NCBI GenBank assembly: GCA_902806335.1
Contig: CADCWG010000068.1
Coordinates: 40,058-104,057 of the forward strand
Length of the DNA stretch: 64,000 bases
DNA from: an uncultured Thermomicrobiales bacterium
GTDB lineage: Bacteria > Chloroflexota > Chloroflexia > Thermomicrobiales > UBA6265
Reading direction: 5' to 3'
A program made the position numbers and the translations under genes. Below, piece by piece: positions 1-10,623 of this stretch. How positions within the stretch are numbered: the first letter of the stretch is position 1; each line of letters starts with the position of its first letter. The notes beneath the pieces were generated by a model. That model was given only the letters and a program-made list of their open reading frames with translations. It did no database searches and was not told where the DNA came from.

Positions 1-270
1 GACGAGCCCGGTCGCGTCGAGCGCCTGCCGGAAGCGGGCCACGATCCGGTCCCGCTCGGCCGCGGAGCTGCCGAAGGGGACGAGGTCGTCGTCGTGGAAG
101 TTGACCCCGTAGGCGCCGAGCTCGGCCAGCTTCTCGACGCTGCGGACCGGATCGAGCGCCGGCCGCACGGGGTCGCCCCAGGCGTCCCGGCCGGTGTTGC
201 CGACCGTCCACAGGCCGAAGGTGAACTTGTGCTCGGGGCGAGGCTGGTAGAGATCGCGGTCCTGGTCCAC
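1..270 (-). CDS. xylA: Xylose isomerase, N-terminal part (runs off the left edge)
   Basis: Not in the ORF track because it is cut by the window edge. Translating the reverse strand from a GTG at 268-270 gives 90 codons with [30 protein letters not shown] and [10 protein letters not shown]. These are hallmark N-terminal segments of the shorter actinobacterial-type xylose isomerases, which interconvert D-xylose and D-xylulose in the cytoplasm. The GTG is chosen because GGGAGG lies five bases upstream. The gene diverges from rpsU, with about 210 bases of shared upstream DNA. Only the first quarter of the protein is visible, so the catalytic metal site cannot be checked. Family assignment is confident; completeness is unknown. 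Confidence 0.9.
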   Translation of the reverse strand, partial: MDQDRDLYQPRPEHKFTFGLWTVGNTGRDAWGDPVRPALDPVRSVEKLAELGAYGVNFHDDDLVPFGSSAAERDRIVARFRQALDATGLV

Positions 271-352
271 GGTGACCTCCCGGTGGCTGGCGCTGGTCTC
301 GATCGGCCGTCCTGGCAGCCGCGCCGTCAGCGAGACGGGACGCGGCCGGGGC

Positions 353-381
353 TGCGCGACCGGCGGCGCGCATCGTATACT
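353..381 (+). promoter_or_regulatory. Candidate promoter of rpsU (-10 TATACT)
   Basis: TATACT at 376-381 is a good sigma-70-type -10 box in otherwise GC-rich DNA, about 95 bases before rpsU. The -35 region about 17 bases upstream (TGCGCG) is a poor match. Position and -10 quality are the only evidence. Confidence 0.4.
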
Positions 382-479
382 CTGCGACCAGCGTAGCCAA
401 CCCGCTGGCAGTGGCGTGTCCTCGGCGTGGCGGGTTGCCCCGGTCGGACTGAGTTAGGCGTGAGGGGAAACGAGAACGC

Positions 480-662
480 ATGAAGGTCGAACTGCGCGAC
501 TCCGAGAGCTTTGACGCGCTGCTGCGTCGCTTCACCAAGAGCATCGAGCGGTCCGGGATCATCCGCGAGCACCGCCGCGGCCTGCGCTTCATCAGCGTCC
601 AGGAAGAGACCCGCGCCAAGCACCGCAAGGCCGAGCGCCGCCGCCGCCGCAACGCGAGCTAG
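480..662 (+). CDS. rpsU: 30S ribosomal protein S21
   Basis: This 60-residue, very basic protein starts MKVELRDSESFDALLRRF and ends in an Arg-rich tail (KAERRRRRN). Both the pattern and the length match bacterial S21, the small-subunit protein that helps base-pair the Shine-Dalgarno sequence near the 3' end of 16S rRNA. A purine-rich GAGGGG lies upstream of the ATG. It appears monocistronic, with a candidate promoter upstream and a strong hairpin just after the stop. Nothing is unusual in the protein. Confidence 0.93.
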   Translation: MKVELRDSESFDALLRRFTKSIERSGIIREHRRGLRFISVQEETRAKHRKAERRRRRNAS

Positions 663-697
663 GCAGCCGGGCCGTCTTACCTGTCACACCAGCGCGC

Positions 698-722
698 GCC
701 GGCCGGGGTTACCCCGGTCGGC
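698..722 (+). terminator. Stem-loop terminator after rpsU
   Basis: GCCGGCCGGGG and CCCCGGTCGGC flank a TTA loop and pair over 11 bases with one G-T wobble. The following TGTTGTCGTTCTC is moderately T-rich. Position 36 bases after the rpsU stop fits a Rho-independent terminator of a GC-rich genome. Confidence 0.6.
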
Positions 723-829
723 TGTTGTCGTTCTCTCCGGCGGCCGGATGTTCCGCCAAGCGCGCCCGCGCCTACGCCGACTCCCCCGCCCGCCGCGAGG
801 GTCGACGGGCGGGGGGCGACCTGCCGCGT

Positions 830-2830
<2,001 letters not shown>

Positions 2831-2935
2831 CGTGCCGCCGCCTCCGCTGGCCGGTGTACCTCGTCGGCCTCGACCAGATCGCTCTGGAGTCCCCGTCCCC
2901 GCGTTGAGGCGACGGGTGACCCGTCGCCGAAAGGT
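2831..2935 (-). promoter_or_regulatory. Structured 5' leader of acs
   Basis: The predicted transcript begins near 2935 (seven bases after the -10 box). It starts with CGCCGA-CCTT-TCGGCG, followed at once by the perfect nine-base stem GGCGACGGG-TCA-CCCGTCGCC. A weaker GGCC...GGCC pairing lies just before the ribosome binding site. The architecture suggests an RNA control element or stability determinant. I do not recognise it as a known riboswitch class. Confidence 0.4.
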
Positions 2936-2941
2936 CGGCGC

Positions 2942-2947
2942 AGTATA
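2942..2947 (-). promoter_or_regulatory. -10 box upstream of acs
   Basis: Reverse-strand TATACT, a near-perfect -10 hexamer, lies about 112 bases before the acs start. The -35 region (GTGGGA at 17-base spacing) is weak, suggesting an activator-dependent or extended promoter. Confidence 0.45.
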
Positions 2948-3239
2948 GCGGGACGGGCCCCGCATCCCACCGAGCCGCCCGCGAGCGCGGCCGGCGCTCG
3001 CTGATCCGTGTCACACCTCCGCCCACGTCGACCCGAGACGGCGACTGAGGCAGTCGCTATCCGAGATCGGGATCCGTCGATTCGCCCATCGTTCTTGGCA
3101 GATTTGCACAAACTTGCCCACCGTAACCGACGGACGGGGTATGGACGTCCCGCAGAGTGTTGTCTATGCTGCTCGACCTACTTGACTCCGTCGGGTCCCC
3201 GGTGTCGGGGGCCGTCGGGGGACGGGAGAGGAGTCGATC

Positions 3240-4964
3240 ATGGGTAACCGTGACGAACGGTCGGATCGAGAACAGATGGGGACCTTGCTCGTCGCGGGGG
3301 TGAGCCGCCGGGACCTGATGCGGGTCGCCGCGGCGATGGCGGGCCTGTCCGGCGTGGCCGTGGTCACCCCGACGCCGAGTGCCGCTTCCGGCACCGCGGT
3401 TGGGCAGGCCGCCGCGGTCCCGGCGCGCCAGCCCAGTCCGGGCGGACAGATGATCTGGGGGCGCGCGGGTGATCCGGACACCCTCGATCCCCACCGGACC
3501 AACGCCGCCGTCGCGTCAGCGGTGTTCACCAACATCTTTGATCCCCTCGTCGGCCGGACGATGGATCTTCAGTTCGAGGGTCTCGTCGCCGAGCGCTGGG
3601 AGATCTCGCCCGACGGCCTCCAGTACACGTTCTTTCTCCGCCCGGGCCTCAAGTTCCACGACGGCACCGACGTCAACGCGGAGGCGGTGAAGTTCACGTT
3701 CGACCGCCTGATCGACCCCGCCACCGAGGCGGAGTCGGTCTCGTGGATCGGACCGCTGGACCGGACCGAGGTGATCGATCCCCTGACGGTCCGCATGGTG
3801 CTCCGCGAACCGTTCTCGCCGTTCCTTGGCAACATGAGCATCGCCGGCTACTTCGGCATCCTCTCGCCCACCGCCGTCCAGCAACTCGGTGACGAGTTCG
3901 GACAGCGCCCGGTCGGCAGCGGACCGTTCCGCTTCAAGGAGCGGATCACGGGCGAGAGCGTGACCCTCGAGCGGAACCCGGACTACCAGAACTTCCGGTC
4001 CTACGTCACCAACAAGGGGGCCCCCTACCTCGACGAGCTCGTCTTCCGCAACATCCCCGAAGAGCAGACGATGGTCGCAGCGTTCGAGACCGGCGAGATT
4101 AATCTGCTGGTAGTGCCGCCGCGCCAGGTCCCGGACTTCGAGGCCAACGCCGACTACCAGGTGCTCCGCTTCGAGGGCGGCACGAACATCCAGTTCCTCG
4201 AGTTCAGCATGCTCGAGCACGAGGGCGAGTTTGGTGCGGTCTTCAAGCCGCCGTTCGACGACGTCCGCCTGCGCCAGGCGGTGGCCCACGCGATCAACGC
4301 CGATGAGATCATCGAGCGGGTGCTGGAAGGGCTCGCGATCCGCAACTACGGGCCGATGCCGGTCAGCAATAACGGCTACAACCCGGAGATCGAGACGTTC
4401 GGCTACCACTACGACGTCGATGCCGCCAACCGGTTGCTCGACGAGGCGGGTTGGGTCAGGACGAGCGACGATGGGCCGCGCGAGCGCGACGGTCAGCCGC
4501 TCCGCGTGGCCTTCTGGACCTGGGTCTCAGGAGTCCAGGAGCGCGTCGCCCAGGTGATCCAGAACCAGTTGACGCAGGTGGGCTTCCAGGTCGACCTCAC
4601 GACCATGGAGGTCGCCACGCTCCTGAACCGCCTCGGTGAGCCGGACGACACCTCGAACATGGACCTCATGGGCTGGGGCTGGGGCGAGTCCGACCTCCTC
4701 TACATGATGACCGACTCCGGTTCCGGCGTCGGACGGTATCAGCCCGAGTCGTACCGTCGGCTGGTCACCCAGGCCCGGCAGGTGACCGACCTCCAGGAGC
4801 GGGCCAACCTCTACTTCGAGGCGATGAAGGTCATGCTCGCGGACGCGGCGATGGTCCCGCTCTGGACGACCCAGCTCGTGACCGGGGTGCGCACGGACCT
4901 CCAGGACTTCAAGCTCGGTCCCCAGGGGACGTACGTCTACGTGGACGCCCACGTGGCGGAGTAG
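3240..4964 (+). CDS. ABC transporter substrate-binding protein, peptide/solute family 5, Tat-exported
   Basis: Extracellular solute-binding protein of the DppA/OppA (SBP_bac_5) family, 574 residues. The N-terminus carries a twin-arginine signal (SRRDLMR at about residues 22-28) and an Ala-rich hydrophobic stretch, so it is probably exported folded. The mature part has the family signature GDPDTLDPHRTNAAVASAVFTNIFDPL and the SPDGLQYTFFLRPGLKFHDG block. A ribosome site GAGAGGAG precedes the ATG. Two permease genes follow in the same direction. The true ligand (peptide, opine, sugar or nickel) cannot be read from sequence. No lipobox Cys is apparent at the cleavage region. Confidence 0.9.
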   Translation: MGNRDERSDREQMGTLLVAGVSRRDLMRVAAAMAGLSGVAVVTPTPSAASGTAVGQAAAVPARQPSPGGQMIWGRAGDPDTLDPHRTNAAVASAVFTNIFDPLVGRTMDLQFEGLVAERWEISPDGLQYTFFLRPGLKFHDGTDVNAEAVKFTFDRLIDPATEAESVSWIGPLDRTEVIDPLTVRMVLREPFSPFLGNMSIAGYFGILSPTAVQQLGDEFGQRPVGSGPFRFKERITGESVTLERNPDYQNFRSYVTNKGAPYLDELVFRNIPEEQTMVAAFETGEINLLVVPPRQVPDFEANADYQVLRFEGGTNIQFLEFSMLEHEGEFGAVFKPPFDDVRLRQAVAHAINADEIIERVLEGLAIRNYGPMPVSNNGYNPEIETFGYHYDVDAANRLLDEAGWVRTSDDGPRERDGQPLRVAFWTWVSGVQERVAQVIQNQLTQVGFQVDLTTMEVATLLNRLGEPDDTSNMDLMGWGWGESDLLYMMTDSGSGVGRYQPESYRRLVTQARQVTDLQERANLYFEAMKVMLADAAMVPLWTTQLVTGVRTDLQDFKLGPQGTYVYVDAHVAE

Positions 4965-4992
4965 CAGCAACATCGGGCTCGCCGCTCTTCAC

Positions 4993-5029
4993 GGCCGGTG
5001 GGGGCGTCCCCTGGGACGTCCCCGCGGCC
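4993..5029 (+). promoter_or_regulatory. Intercistronic stem-loop between binding protein and permease
   Basis: GGGGGCGTCCC and GGGACGTCCCC pair around a CT loop with one mismatch, and flanking GGCC/GGCC can extend the stem. There is no T-tract. Such hairpins commonly leave binding-protein mRNA more abundant than permease mRNA; that role is inferred. Confidence 0.45.
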
Positions 5030-5042
5030 AGGTCGTGGGGCC

Positions 5043-5969
5043 ATGTTCAAGTACGTGCTCCAACGCCTCGCCGCCGCGGTCCCGGTGCTGTTCGGGGTCA
5101 CGCTGCTGGTGTTCTTCATGGTCCGCCTGGTCCCCGGGGACCCGGTGGACGCGATGTTCGCCGGCCAGGCCGAACCGTCGCCCGAGCGCAAGGAGGCGAT
5201 GCGCCGCCAACTCGGCATCGACGGCCCGGTCCCGGTGCAGTTCGCGCGCTTTCTCGGCGACGCGGTGCGCGGGGACCTCGGCGACTCCTTCCGCAGCAAG
5301 CGGCCCGTGGTCGAGGAGATCCGGACCCGTTTCCCGAACACGGTCAAGCTGACGCTCGCGAGCCTGACCGTCGCGATCCTCCTCGGCGTCAGCGCCGGCA
5401 TCGTCGCCGCCGTCTTCCGCGGCACCTGGGTCGATGGCGCCAGCATGCTGGTCGCGATCCTGGGGGTCTCCGTGCCCGGCTTCTGGCTCGGGCTGATGGT
5501 CATCCTGCTCTTCTCGGTCCGCCTCGGCTGGTTCCCGGTGGCCGGCGCGAGCACCTGGCGCCACCTGGTCCTCCCGGCCGTGACCCTCGGCGTGCTGGCG
5601 TCGGCCGTGCTGGCCCGGATGACCCGCGCGACGATGCTGGAGGTGCTGTCTCAGGATTACGTGCGGACCGCCCGCGCGAAGGGACTGGGCGAATCCCTGG
5701 TGGTCCTCCGCCACGCGCTGCGGAACGCGCTGGTGCCGGTGGTGACGATGATCGGACTCCAGGTTGGGGGGCTGCTCTCGGGCGCCTTCATCATCGAGGC
5801 CGTCTTCGCCTATCCCGGCATCGGCCTGCTCGCCGTCAATGCCCTGCAGACCCGTGACTTCCCGGTGATCCAGGGGATCGTCCTCTTCGTCGCCGTGATC
5901 TACGTCCTGGTGAATCTGCTCGTGGACGTCCTCTACGGCTTCCTCGACCCGCGGATCGGCTTCGGCTAG
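5043..5969 (+). CDS. ABC transporter permease, DppB/OppB type
   Basis: Inner-membrane permease of about 308 residues. It begins MFKYVLQRLAAAVPVLFGVTLLVFFMVRLVPGDP, the standard DppB opening with the first membrane helix and the PGDP motif. The EAA-loop region (DYVRTARAKGLGESLVVLRHALRNALVPVV), which contacts the ATPase subunits, sits about two thirds along. Six helices are expected. I start at 5043 rather than 4998 because family members begin at this Met and the extra residues read through the intercistronic hairpin. It forms a cassette with the binding protein upstream and DppC-type permease downstream. Confidence 0.9.
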   Translation: MFKYVLQRLAAAVPVLFGVTLLVFFMVRLVPGDPVDAMFAGQAEPSPERKEAMRRQLGIDGPVPVQFARFLGDAVRGDLGDSFRSKRPVVEEIRTRFPNTVKLTLASLTVAILLGVSAGIVAAVFRGTWVDGASMLVAILGVSVPGFWLGLMVILLFSVRLGWFPVAGASTWRHLVLPAVTLGVLASAVLARMTRATMLEVLSQDYVRTARAKGLGESLVVLRHALRNALVPVVTMIGLQVGGLLSGAFIIEAVFAYPGIGLLAVNALQTRDFPVIQGIVLFVAVIYVLVNLLVDVLYGFLDPRIGFG

Positions 5970-6018
5970 GCGCCCGCCGTCGGTCGGCGGGGCCGCGGCG
6001 ACGACGGAGGGTGACGGG

Positions 6019-6915
6019 ATGGCGCAGCTGACCGCGGGGACGCTGCCCGAACTGGAACGGCAGCGGGAGACGCGCCGGCAGCGCCGGCTCGCCATCGGCC
6101 GGTTACGGGCCAACCGGCTCGCGGTCGCCGGCGGGGCGATCATCCTGGCGCTGGCGCTGGTCGCGCTCGCCGCGCCGCTGCTGGCGGCCGAAGACCAGGA
6201 CAGCATGACCCTGGAGAATCAGTTCCTGCCGCCCAGCGCCGAGCACCCATTCGGGACCGACGACTTCGGGCGGGACATCCTCAGTCGGGTCATCCTCGGC
6301 TCGCGGATCTCGCTCCAGGTCGGCCTGGTCGCCGTCGGGATCGCGGCCACCGTCGGCACGGTGATTGGACTGCTCGCCGGCTACTACGGCGGCTGGGTCG
6401 ACACGATCAGCCAGTGGGCCGTCGACGTGATGCTCGCGTTCCCCGGCCTGCTACTGGCGCTGGGCGTGGTCGCCGTGCTCGGGCCGGGGCTGCTCAACGT
6501 GATGATCGCCGTCGGGATCGGCTCTTTCCCCGGCTACGCCCGGCTGATGCGGGGGCAGGTCCTCGCGCTCAAGCAGACGGAGTACGTGGAAGCGGCGCGG
6601 GCGAGCGGGGCGACCGGCGGCCGCATCCTCACCCGCCACATCCTGCCGAACGCCCTCTCGCCGCTGATCGTGCTCGCCTCGCTGGGCGTCGCGGGCGCGA
6701 TCCTGACCGCCGCCGCCCTGAGCTTCATCGGCCTCGGTGCCCAGCCGCCGTCCCCGGAGTGGGGCGCGATGCTGAGTTCCGGCCGCGAGTACCTGCGCCG
6801 AGAGTGGTGGATCACCACCTTCCCCGGCGCCGCGATCGCCATCACCGTGCTGGCCTTCAACCTTCTGGGTGACGGCCTCCGCGATGCCCTGGATCCGCGC
6901 GCGACGCGCGGCTAG
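6019..6915 (+). CDS. ABC transporter permease, DppC/OppC type
   Basis: Second permease of the cassette, 298 residues. After a basic cytoplasmic N-terminus it has the first helix (LAVAGGAIILALALVALAAPLL) and the family-typical HPFGTDDFGRDILSRVILGSRISLQVGL. The EAA loop is KQTEYVEAARASGATGGRILTRHILPNALSPLIV. Together with the DppB-type partner it would form the membrane channel. No gene for the energy-coupling ATPases (DppD/DppF) follows; the next gene is a serine hydrolase. The ATPases must therefore come from elsewhere. Confidence 0.9.
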   Translation: MAQLTAGTLPELERQRETRRQRRLAIGRLRANRLAVAGGAIILALALVALAAPLLAAEDQDSMTLENQFLPPSAEHPFGTDDFGRDILSRVILGSRISLQVGLVAVGIAATVGTVIGLLAGYYGGWVDTISQWAVDVMLAFPGLLLALGVVAVLGPGLLNVMIAVGIGSFPGYARLMRGQVLALKQTEYVEAARASGATGGRILTRHILPNALSPLIVLASLGVAGAILTAAALSFIGLGAQPPSPEWGAMLSSGREYLRREWWITTFPGAAIAITVLAFNLLGDGLRDALDPRATRG

Positions 6916-6954
6916 CACCGCTGGCGCCGAGCCGCGGGAGGACAGGAGCCAACC

Positions 6955-8325
6955 GTGAGCAAGGAGCGGCCAGCAGCGGAGAACCTCCAGGACGGCGTGC
7001 GGGCGGCGATGGCCCGCTGGGACGTGCCGGGGATGGCTGTCGCCACCCTGCGCGACGGTGCCGTCGAGGCGCACGGCTTCGGGATCGCCAGCCTCGAGAC
7101 TCGGCAGGCGGTGACCGCCGACACCCTCTTCCAGATCGGCTCGATCACCAAGGTCTTCACCGCGACGCTGGTGATGGGGCTGGTCGAGGAGGGGCGGCTC
7201 GACCTCGACGCGCCGGTCGCCACGTACCTCCCGGGGCTCCGCCTCGCCGACCCGGAGGCGCTCCGCCGGATCACCCTGCGCCACCTCCTCTCCCACACCA
7301 GCGGGTTGGAGGGCGACCGCTTCGACGACCACGGCATGGGCGACGACGCCCTGGCACGGGCCGTTGCCGAGTTCCACACGCTGCGGCAGCTGAGCGCCCC
7401 GGGCACGCTCTGGACCTACGGCAACAGCGGGTTCGGGCTGGCGGGCGCGGCGGTGGAGAGGGTGCTCGAGACGACCTTCGAGGACGCGGTCCGAAAGCGC
7501 GTCTTCGAACCCCTCAAGATGGAGCGGTCGTTCTTCTTCGCGCATGAGGCCATCACGTACCCGGTTGCCGTCGGTCACCGGCAGGAACCCGGGACCGCCA
7601 TCGAGGTGGCGCGACCCTACCCGCTGCCGCGTGCCAGTGCCGCGGCCGGCGGGATCATCGCCACCGTCGGTGACCTGCTTCGCTTCGCGGCGGCCCACCT
7701 CGGCGACGGCAGCCTGGACGGCGGGCGTGTCCTCGCGCCGGAGTCGGTTCGCGCGATGCGGGAACCGCAGACCCCGGCGGCCAACTTCGCGGAGCACTAC
7801 GGCATCGGCTGGGCGCTCCGCACCGTCGGTGGGATAGGGCTGGTCGGCCACGGCGGCGCGACCAACGGCTTCCAGGCCCAACTGACCCTTGTTCCCAGTC
7901 GCGGCTTCGCGATCGCCCTGCTCACCAACAGCGGCAAGGGCAGCGCCGCCAATCGGGACGTCGAGGAGTGGGCGCTCGCCCACGAGCTCGGGCTGAGTTT
8001 GGAGCAGCCGACGCCGATCTCCTTGCCGCCGGACACGCTGGCCCGCTTCTCCGGTCGCTACCGGCAGCCCTACGCCGACATCACCGTGGTAGTCGAAAGG
8101 GACGGGCTGCGTCTGGAGACCGTCACCAGGAGCCCGCTCACGGACCGGGAGACGACGGTGCCACCGCGGCGGCTGGTCCCGATCTCGGAGCGAGAGTTCA
8201 TGGTGCCCGACGGTGAGTCTCGCCTGGCCAGGGTCGACTTCCTGCCGGCGACCGACGGGCACCCCGAGCGGATCCGGCTCGGCGGTCGGCTCGCCGATCG
8301 TGTCGCGGGGGACCCGGCGAGCTAG
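6955..8325 (+). CDS. Serine hydrolase, beta-lactamase/penicillin-binding-protein fold (class C family)
   Basis: 456-residue beta-lactamase-family protein. The nucleophile motif SxxK is seen in QIGSITKVFTATL, the YxN motif in TYGNSGFGLAG, and a HGGATNG in place of the KTG motif. A C-terminal region of about 100 residues (DTLARFSGRYRQPYADITVVVE...) resembles the lipocalin-like domain often fused to such esterases and D-aminopeptidases. There is no signal peptide. The GTG start has GGAGG nearby (GCGGGAGGACAGGAGCCAACC). Its position directly after the peptide-type permeases suggests action on an imported peptide or amide, but substrate is unknown; antibiotic resistance should not be inferred. Confidence 0.85.
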   Translation: MSKERPAAENLQDGVRAAMARWDVPGMAVATLRDGAVEAHGFGIASLETRQAVTADTLFQIGSITKVFTATLVMGLVEEGRLDLDAPVATYLPGLRLADPEALRRITLRHLLSHTSGLEGDRFDDHGMGDDALARAVAEFHTLRQLSAPGTLWTYGNSGFGLAGAAVERVLETTFEDAVRKRVFEPLKMERSFFFAHEAITYPVAVGHRQEPGTAIEVARPYPLPRASAAAGGIIATVGDLLRFAAAHLGDGSLDGGRVLAPESVRAMREPQTPAANFAEHYGIGWALRTVGGIGLVGHGGATNGFQAQLTLVPSRGFAIALLTNSGKGSAANRDVEEWALAHELGLSLEQPTPISLPPDTLARFSGRYRQPYADITVVVERDGLRLETVTRSPLTDRETTVPPRRLVPISEREFMVPDGESRLARVDFLPATDGHPERIRLGGRLADRVAGDPAS

Positions 8326-8462
8326 CGTGCGGCACCAGCGCGTGACACGCCCGGCGATCGCGAAACGACGGCACGTCCGGTGCTGAGCGGTGCCGGGATC
8401 TGCCGCACGGAGGCAAGGAGCCGGGCCGCGTCGCGGTCCATCGGGAAAGGCCGCGCGCGTCG

Positions 8463-8819
8463 ATGGTTGGTATCCACAGTACGGTCGGGACGCTGGTGAT
8501 CCTGGGGTATCTCGCGACGGCGATCCTCTACGGGCTGGCGTACGCGGGACGGGCCGTTCCGGTGCTCCGGGTCGTCTCGTTCGCCGCCGCCGGGCTCCTG
8601 CTCCTGCAGTACGTGCTCGGCTTCTCGTTGCTGGGCGACGGCTATCGCAACCAGGCCAGCCACTACGCCTTCGCGCTGGGCGCGCTCGTCACCGTCGGCC
8701 TCGAGCACGGGCTCGCCGCGAACCGGCCGGAAGGCCGTCCCCGGGCCGCGGTTGGCGGCCTCGCCGCCGTCGGAACCCTGGTCCTCGTCGTGATCACGTA
8801 CCTGATCGGGCAGGGATAA
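8463..8819 (+). CDS. Small integral membrane protein, unknown function
   Basis: 118 residues with about four hydrophobic segments: near 7-28, 34-53, 64-82 and 97-116. The polar loop ANRPEGRPRA is the only strongly charged part. It begins MVGIHSTVGTLVILGYLATAILY. I do not recognise a family by motif. The reading frame has clear GC third-position bias and sits alone between the hydrolase and the amidase pair. Function is unknown. Confidence 0.65.
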   Translation: MVGIHSTVGTLVILGYLATAILYGLAYAGRAVPVLRVVSFAAAGLLLLQYVLGFSLLGDGYRNQASHYAFALGALVTVGLEHGLAANRPEGRPRAAVGGLAAVGTLVLVVITYLIGQG

Positions 8820-8903
8820 GCAGGCGCGAGCGGCGGCCGTCAGCCGGACGCCGAGGCCCCCCCGGAGCGTCGCCGGTGTGGGGGCGGAGGGGAGAGGATC
8901 GTC

Positions 8904-9191
8904 ATGGCGGAGGAGAACGACCCGAGCGGCGACCTGGCGGCGGGGTCGGGACCGGAGCCGGTGAGCACCGACCCCGGCCCCCTGGCCGCCGAGCCGCAGA
9001 TGGCGGCGATCCTGGCCCGGTTCGGCGGTCGCCTCTCGCCTGACCAGCGGACCCGGGTCCGAGCCGGGATCGAGGGGACCGTGCGCATGGCGACTCGCCT
9101 GCGGGCCGTGCCGCTCGGGAATGGCGACGAGCCCGCCGGCGCCTTTGTCCCGTACCGCGCCGACGCCGAATCCGGCTCCGGCCGTGGCTGA
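8904..9191 (+). CDS. GatC/AtzG-like small partner of the following amidase (putative)
   Basis: 95-residue acidic protein with a low-complexity N-terminus, then a helical stretch (QMAAILARFGGRLSPDQRTRVRAGIEGTVRMATRLRAVPL) and an extended tail NGDEPAGAFVPYRAD. This helix-plus-tail pattern, and placement immediately before an amidase, resemble GatC of the tRNA amidotransferase and AtzG of the AtzE amidase, small proteins that wrap around the amidase subunit. Its stop overlaps the amidase GTG by eight bases, implying translational coupling. The coding call is good; the partner role is inferred from layout and weak pattern similarity. Confidence 0.65.
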   Translation: MAEENDPSGDLAAGSGPEPVSTDPGPLAAEPQMAAILARFGGRLSPDQRTRVRAGIEGTVRMATRLRAVPLGNGDEPAGAFVPYRADAESGSGRG

Positions 9192-10623
9192 GCGAGCGAG
9201 GTCCGGCGCCGCGACGGGTGACGTCGTCGAACTCCCCGACCTCTTCGAACTCGGCCGGCGGCTCCGCGCCGGGGAGACCACGCCGACCGCCCTGGCGGAG
9301 GGCGCGTTGCGGGCCCTCGATGGCGACGGGCGACGACTCAACGCGGTGGTGACGGTCACCCATGAGCGGGCCCTCGCCGAGGCGGCCGCCGCCGAGGATG
9401 ATCTCGCGGCGGGGCGCGACCGGGGGCCGCTGCACGGCATCCCCTACGGCGCGAAGGACCTGCTGGCCGCCGCCGGCGCGCCGACCACCTGGGGGGCGGC
9501 TCCACTCCGCGGCCAGTCCTTCGACCACGACGCCGCCGTGGTCGCCCGCTTGCGCGACGTGGGCGCGGTGCTGGCCGGAAAGCTGGCGACGGTCGAGCTG
9601 GCCGGCGGGTTCGGCTACGACCAGCCCGATGCCGCGCTAACCGGCCCCGGTCGGAACGCCTGGGACGCCGGCGCCTGGGCGGGCGGGTCGTCGAGCGGCT
9701 CGGGTGCCGCCGTGGCCGCCGGGCTGGTGCCGTACGCCCTCGGCTCGGAGACGTGGGGCTCGATCACCACCCCGGCGGCGATGAACGGCGTGACGGGCCT
9801 CCGTCCCACCTACGGCCGGGTGAGCAGGGCGGGGGCGATGGCGCTCTCCTGGTCCATGGACAAGATCGGCCCGCTGGCGCGGAGCGCCCGCGACTGCGCG
9901 GTCGTCCTCGCCGCGATCGCCGGACCGGACCCGTCCCTCCCCCCCGGCGCGCCGTCGGACGGCGGCCCCCGATTCCCGCCGTCTGACGGGGCGGCGCCCG
10001 CGTCCGGGTTCCGGGTCGCCATCCTCCGCGGCGCGGCGGACGGGGCACAGCCCGCGGTCGCGGCGAACCTCGCGGCGGCGCTCGAGGTGCTGCGGGAGTT
10101 CGCGACGCTGGAAGATGTCACGCTGCCCGACCTGCCGTTCGCCGAGGCGGCGAGCATCGTGATCATCGCCGAGGGTGCCGCGGCCTTCGAGGACATGATC
10201 GAGCGCGGCGAGGTTGCCCGCCTGACGGCGCCCGAGGACCGGGTCGGTCTGCTCAACGGGCTCGCGCTGCCGGCGGTCGACTACCTCCGGGCCCTCCGGA
10301 TTCGCCGCGTCGCCGGGCGGGCGCTCGATGCACTCCTGGCGCCCTTCGACGCCGTGGTGGCGCCGACCCTCCTCAAGGTCGCCCCACCCCTGGAGATGGG
10401 TCTGAACGAGTACTTCGCGGACCAGGGAGACGCGCCGCGCCTGGGCGCGGCCGGTAACCTCTGCGGGCTGCCGGCGGTGACGGTCCCGTCCGGCTTCGGC
10501 GAGCGTGGCCTGCCGACCGGCCTCGAGCTGATGGGCCGGGCGTTCGCCGAAGATCGCATCCTCGCCGTCGCCGACGCGTTCCAGGCCCGCACCGACTGGC
10601 ACCGTCGCCGGCCGCCTCGATAG
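9184..10623 (+). CDS. Amidase (amidase-signature family)
   Basis: About 479 residues of the amidase-signature family (Ser-cisSer-Lys triad), which hydrolyse amides or serve as GatA-like subunits. YGAKDLL contains the catalytic Lys, and the Gly/Ser signature GGSSSGSGAAVAAGLVPYALGSETWGSI supplies the two serines. The C-terminus has LPAVTVPSGFGERGLPTGLELMGRAF, typical of the family. I choose the GTG at 9184 instead of the track start at 9121 because it overlaps the previous stop in the usual coupled arrangement and avoids 21 Pro-rich residues. Substrate is unknown; full GatA function is unlikely without gatB nearby. Confidence 0.88.
   Translation: MAERARSGAATGDVVELPDLFELGRRLRAGETTPTALAEGALRALDGDGRRLNAVVTVTHERALAEAAAAEDDLAAGRDRGPLHGIPYGAKDLLAAAGAPTTWGAAPLRGQSFDHDAAVVARLRDVGAVLAGKLATVELAGGFGYDQPDAALTGPGRNAWDAGAWAGGSSSGSGAAVAAGLVPYALGSETWGSITTPAAMNGVTGLRPTYGRVSRAGAMALSWSMDKIGPLARSARDCAVVLAAIAGPDPSLPPGAPSDGGPRFPPSDGAAPASGFRVAILRGAADGAQPAVAANLAAALEVLREFATLEDVTLPDLPFAEAASIVIIAEGAAAFEDMIERGEVARLTAPEDRVGLLNGLALPAVDYLRALRIRRVAGRALDALLAPFDAVVAPTLLKVAPPLEMGLNEYFADQGDAPRLGAAGNLCGLPAVTVPSGFGERGLPTGLELMGRAFAEDRILAVADAFQARTDWHRRRPPR

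Noticed and set aside
6955-8325. Reading the beta-lactamase-fold gene as a resistance determinant
   Set aside because: It lacks a signal peptide and a KTG motif and sits beside peptide permeases; esterase or peptidase activity is likelier.
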